From positions 28 through 64,027 of the forward strand of contig NZ_OPYN01000098.1 in the NCBI RefSeq assembly GCF_900277125.1: a stretch of 64,000 nt of DNA, read 5' to 3'. The position numbers and the translations under genes are program-made. The notes beneath the pieces are model-generated. The model saw only the letters and a program-made list of their open reading frames with translations. It was not told the DNA's origin and did not search any database. Origin of the DNA: Pseudomonas inefficax. GTDB taxonomy: Bacteria > Pseudomonadota > Gammaproteobacteria > Pseudomonadales > Pseudomonadaceae. Shown in pieces: positions 61,953 to 64,000 of the stretch (its first letter is position 1; each line of letters begins with the position of its first letter).

Positions 61953-62264
61953 ATGAAACACATGACTGCCCTGTTCACCGTAGCCGCCGCCCTTGCCTTG
62001 GGCGCCCATTCCGCCATCGCCAAGGATGTGCAGCCCGACGAAGTGGTCAAGCTGGTCAATGCCAAGACCGTCAAGTCGCTGGACGAGCTCAAGGCCGCCG
62101 CCGTGGCCAAGCACCCGGGTGCCACCGTCACCGACTCGGAGCTTGAAGACGAGTACGGCCGTTATGTCTACAAGGTCGAGCTGCGCGACACGCAGAACGT
62201 CGAATGGGACGTGGCGCTGGACGCCAAGACCGGTGAAGTGCTGAAGGACGAGCGGGACAACTGA
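61953..62264 (+). CDS. Periplasmic PepSY-domain protein 1
   Basis: 103 residues, Sec signal peptide (about 1-22, cleavage AIA-KD) and one PepSY domain with the KHPGATVTDSELEDEYGRYVYKVELRD and DAKTGEVLKDERDN parts. PepSY domains usually bind metals or inhibit partners in the periplasm; very acidic here. AGGAGAG precedes the ATG at 61953. First gene of an operon with a second PepSY and a two-component system; its stop overlaps the next start. Confidence 0.88.
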   Translation: MKHMTALFTVAAALALGAHSAIAKDVQPDEVVKLVNAKTVKSLDELKAAAVAKHPGATVTDSELEDEYGRYVYKVELRDTQNVEWDVALDAKTGEVLKDERDN

Positions 62265-62578
62265 TGATCCACCTACTGCGGCCGGCGCGCTACCTCGCGC
62301 TGGCGCTGCTGGCCGTGTGTTCCCTGGCCGTTGCCCGCGACCTCGACCAGGACGAGGCCCTGGAACTACGCCAGAAGGGCGTCATCCTGCCGCTCGAGCA
62401 TCTGCTGGAAACCGCCCTGGGGCGTCACCCCGGGGCGCGCCTGCTGGAGGCCGAGCTGGAAGAAGACGACAATCGCTACGAATACGAAGTCGAGTTGCTG
62501 ACGGCTGAAGGCGTGGTGCGCGAGATCAAGCTCGACGCCAGCAGCGGTGCCCTGCTCAAAGACGAGGAAGACGACTGA
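62264..62578 (+). CDS. Periplasmic PepSY-domain protein 2
   Basis: 104 residues, signal peptide (about 1-24, cleavage AVA-RD) and one PepSY domain (LGRHPGARLLEAELEEDDNRYEYEVELL, DASSGALLKDEEDD). A paralogue of the preceding protein, even more acidic, with a C-terminal EEDD run. Overlaps its neighbour by one base and is directly next to the response regulator start. Confidence 0.88.
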   Translation: MIHLLRPARYLALALLAVCSLAVARDLDQDEALELRQKGVILPLEHLLETALGRHPGARLLEAELEEDDNRYEYEVELLTAEGVVREIKLDASSGALLKDEEDD

Positions 62579-63247
62579 ATGCGCCTGTTGCTTGTCGAGG
62601 ACAATGTACCGCTGGCCGATGAACTGACCGCCGCCCTGCAGCGCCAGGGCTACGCCGTGGACTGGCTGGCCGACGGCCGCGACGCGGTGTACCAGGGCCA
62701 GAGCGAACCCTACGACCTGATCATCCTGGACCTTGGCCTGCCGGGCCTGCCGGGCCTGGAGGTACTGGCCCAGTGGCGGGCCGCCGGCCTTGCCACGCCG
62801 GTGCTGATCCTTACTGCCCGTGGCTCGTGGGCCGAGCGTATCGAAGGGTTGAAGGCGGGGGCCGATGACTACCTGAGCAAACCCTTCCACCCCGAAGAAC
62901 TGCAGTTGCGCATTCAGGCGTTGTTGCGCCGTGCCCGTGGCCTGGCCAACCAGCCGACGCTGGAAGCGGCCGGCCTGCACCTTGACGAAAGCCGCCAGTG
63001 CGTGAGCCGTGACGGTGTGGACATCCAGCTGACCGCCGCCGAGTTCCGCCTGCTGCGCTATTTCATGCTGCATCCGCAGCAGATCCTGTCCAAGAGCCAC
63101 CTGGCCGAACACCTCTACGACGGTGAAACCGAGCGCGACTCCAACGTGCTGGAAGTGCACGTCAACCACTTGCGGCGCAAGCTGGGTCGCAGCGTCATCG
63201 AGACCCGCCGCGGGCAAGGCTACATCTATGCCGGGAGCGCTGCGTGA
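62579..63247 (+). CDS. OmpR-family response regulator
   Basis: 222 residues. Receiver domain with acidic pocket EDN, phosphoacceptor Asp in [13 protein letters not shown] and KPF; winged-helix domain with [16 protein letters not shown] and [15 protein letters not shown]. Operon order PepSY, PepSY, regulator, sensor is that of P. aeruginosa bqsPQRS (also called carPORS-type), known for Fe(II) or Ca response. That match is by layout, so the ligand here is open. GTGA overlap with the kinase gene. Confidence 0.93.
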   Translation: MRLLLVEDNVPLADELTAALQRQGYAVDWLADGRDAVYQGQSEPYDLIILDLGLPGLPGLEVLAQWRAAGLATPVLILTARGSWAERIEGLKAGADDYLSKPFHPEELQLRIQALLRRARGLANQPTLEAAGLHLDESRQCVSRDGVDIQLTAAEFRLLRYFMLHPQQILSKSHLAEHLYDGETERDSNVLEVHVNHLRRKLGRSVIETRRGQGYIYAGSAA

Positions 63248-64000
63248 AGTCGATCCAGGCACGCCTGAGCCTGGGCCTGGTGGCGGTGCTGGTGGTAGTC
63301 GGCCTGGTGCTGGCGCAACTGACCCTGTGGTTGTTCGAGGTCGGCCTGCAGCGCTATCTGGAGAACGGCCTGCGCAAGGAAAGCGAAAACCTGCTGGTGG
63401 CCCTGGTGCGCGGGCCCTCGGGCCTGCAACTGGATGAGCGGCGTATCTCGGCTGCCTACCAGCGGCCGTTTTCTGGCTATTACTTCCGCATCGATTTCGA
63501 TAAAGGCACCTGGCGTTCCCGTTCGCTGTGGGATCTGGACATGCCCAAGCCTGCTGCGCCGGGGCTTTCCGACAGCCACGAACTCGGCCCGGAAGGCCAG
63601 CAACTGCTTGCCCTGCGTGCCGACTACCGGCGCCTGGGCCAGGACATCTCGATCAGCGTGGCACAGGATTATTCGCCGGTGCGCGAAGGTTTTCGGCGCC
63701 TGCAGCAGATCGGCCTGGGCATGGGCCTGGTGGCGCTGATCCTGGTGCTGGTGCTGCAGCGCATCACTGTGACCCGTTCGTTGCGGCCACTGGAGCGGGC
63801 ACGCCAGCAGATCGCCCAGTTGCAGCAGGGCCAGCGCTCGCAACTGGATGCCGAAGTGCCCAGCGAACTGGCGCCGCTGGTGGGACAGATCAACCACTTG
63901 CTGAGCCATACCGAAGACAGCCTGCGCCGCTCGCGCAATGCCTTGGGCAACCTGGGCCATGCACTGAAGACGCCGTTGGCGGTGTTGCTGAGCCTGGCCT
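63244..64000 (+). CDS. Sensor histidine kinase (3' end outside window)
   Basis: GTG start at 63244 overlapping the response regulator stop (GTGA). Two membrane helices (about 8-30 and 155-178) flank a periplasmic sensor of about 125 residues with [20 protein letters not shown] and the dimerisation helix with [17 protein letters not shown] follow, where His is the phosphoacceptor; the ATPase domain is cut off. No RExxE motif of the BqsS iron site is visible in the periplasmic part, so a different ligand is possible. Confidence 0.92.
   Translation, partial: MKSIQARLSLGLVAVLVVVGLVLAQLTLWLFEVGLQRYLENGLRKESENLLVALVRGPSGLQLDERRISAAYQRPFSGYYFRIDFDKGTWRSRSLWDLDMPKPAAPGLSDSHELGPEGQQLLALRADYRRLGQDISISVAQDYSPVREGFRRLQQIGLGMGLVALILVLVLQRITVTRSLRPLERARQQIAQLQQGQRSQLDAEVPSELAPLVGQINHLLSHTEDSLRRSRNALGNLGHALKTPLAVLLSLA

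Noticed and set aside
62579..64000. Firm naming of the two-component system as bqsR/bqsS
   Set aside because: Only operon layout supports it, the kinase is incomplete and the iron-binding motif is not seen.

Overview
The window is chromosomal DNA from a fluorescent pseudomonad, most likely the Pseudomonas putida group. This rests on the GC-rich codon use, on the tig-clpP-clpX-lon-hupB-ppiD and prpBC-acnD-prpF-prpD/acnB blocks, on a lipoprotein nearly identical in design to OprI, and on about 16 copies of the 'CTGTGGGAGC' REP palindromes typical of that group. As far as I remember it, the gene order follows P. putida KT2440 around PP_2259 to about PP_2345, but without the prophage that KT2440 carries next to its tRNA cluster.

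Layout. 1-231: the 5' part of an ornithine cyclodeaminase gene with an in-frame TGA. 682-8586: a sigma-54 activator divergent from a six-gene ABC importer operon with the order of the rhizobial glycerol operon glpSTPQUV. 8772-9626: folD. 9898-10340: tRNA-Arg, tRNA-His, tRNA-Leu, tRNA-His, followed by a RelE/XRE toxin-antitoxin pair. 11277-20301: a small acidic protein, then a protein-quality-control block (trigger factor, ClpP, ClpX, Lon, HU-beta, PpiD). 20479-29854: mostly single genes (patatin, lipoprotein, CHAD, thioesterase, DUF962, chemoreceptor, TatD, MltF-like transglycosylase, DoxX, GreB). 29981-36399: FtsX-type ABC exporter, TesA, L,D-transpeptidase next to the Lpp-like OprI, and a small acetyltransferase. 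36531-42920: aroF, panE, universal stress protein, cysB, cysH, pabB. 43133-46190: a three-gene operon of retropepsin-like protease, Cys-less transglutaminase-like membrane protein and ATP-grasp ligase. 46520-55136: GntR regulator and the 2-methylcitrate cycle genes. 55313-57922: acnB. 58329-61657: DUF1289 protein, an unknown protein with a duplicated domain, queD, patatin. 61953-64000: two PepSY proteins and a two-component system cut by the window end.

How the parts work together. The prp genes plus AcnB give a complete propionyl-CoA to pyruvate plus succinate route, probably controlled by the GntR protein through ATTGTCGACAAT palindromes around its own promoter. Tig, ClpXP, Lon and PpiD cover folding and degradation; lon has a good sigma-32 type promoter. 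The ABC operon has a sigma-54 promoter and a cluster of TGTTCA repeats, matching the divergent activator.

The most interesting leads are: (i) the ABC importer's two ATPases, which carry complementary defects and predict one working and one degenerate ATP site; (ii) the ATP-grasp / Cys-less transglutaminase-7TM / retropepsin operon, whose chemistry is not settled; (iii) a long nested-helix RNA leader (58044-58179) between the predicted acnB promoter and its GTG start; (iv) an uncharacterised protein made of two copies of one unrecognised domain; and (v) REP hairpins in every gap between structural prp genes.
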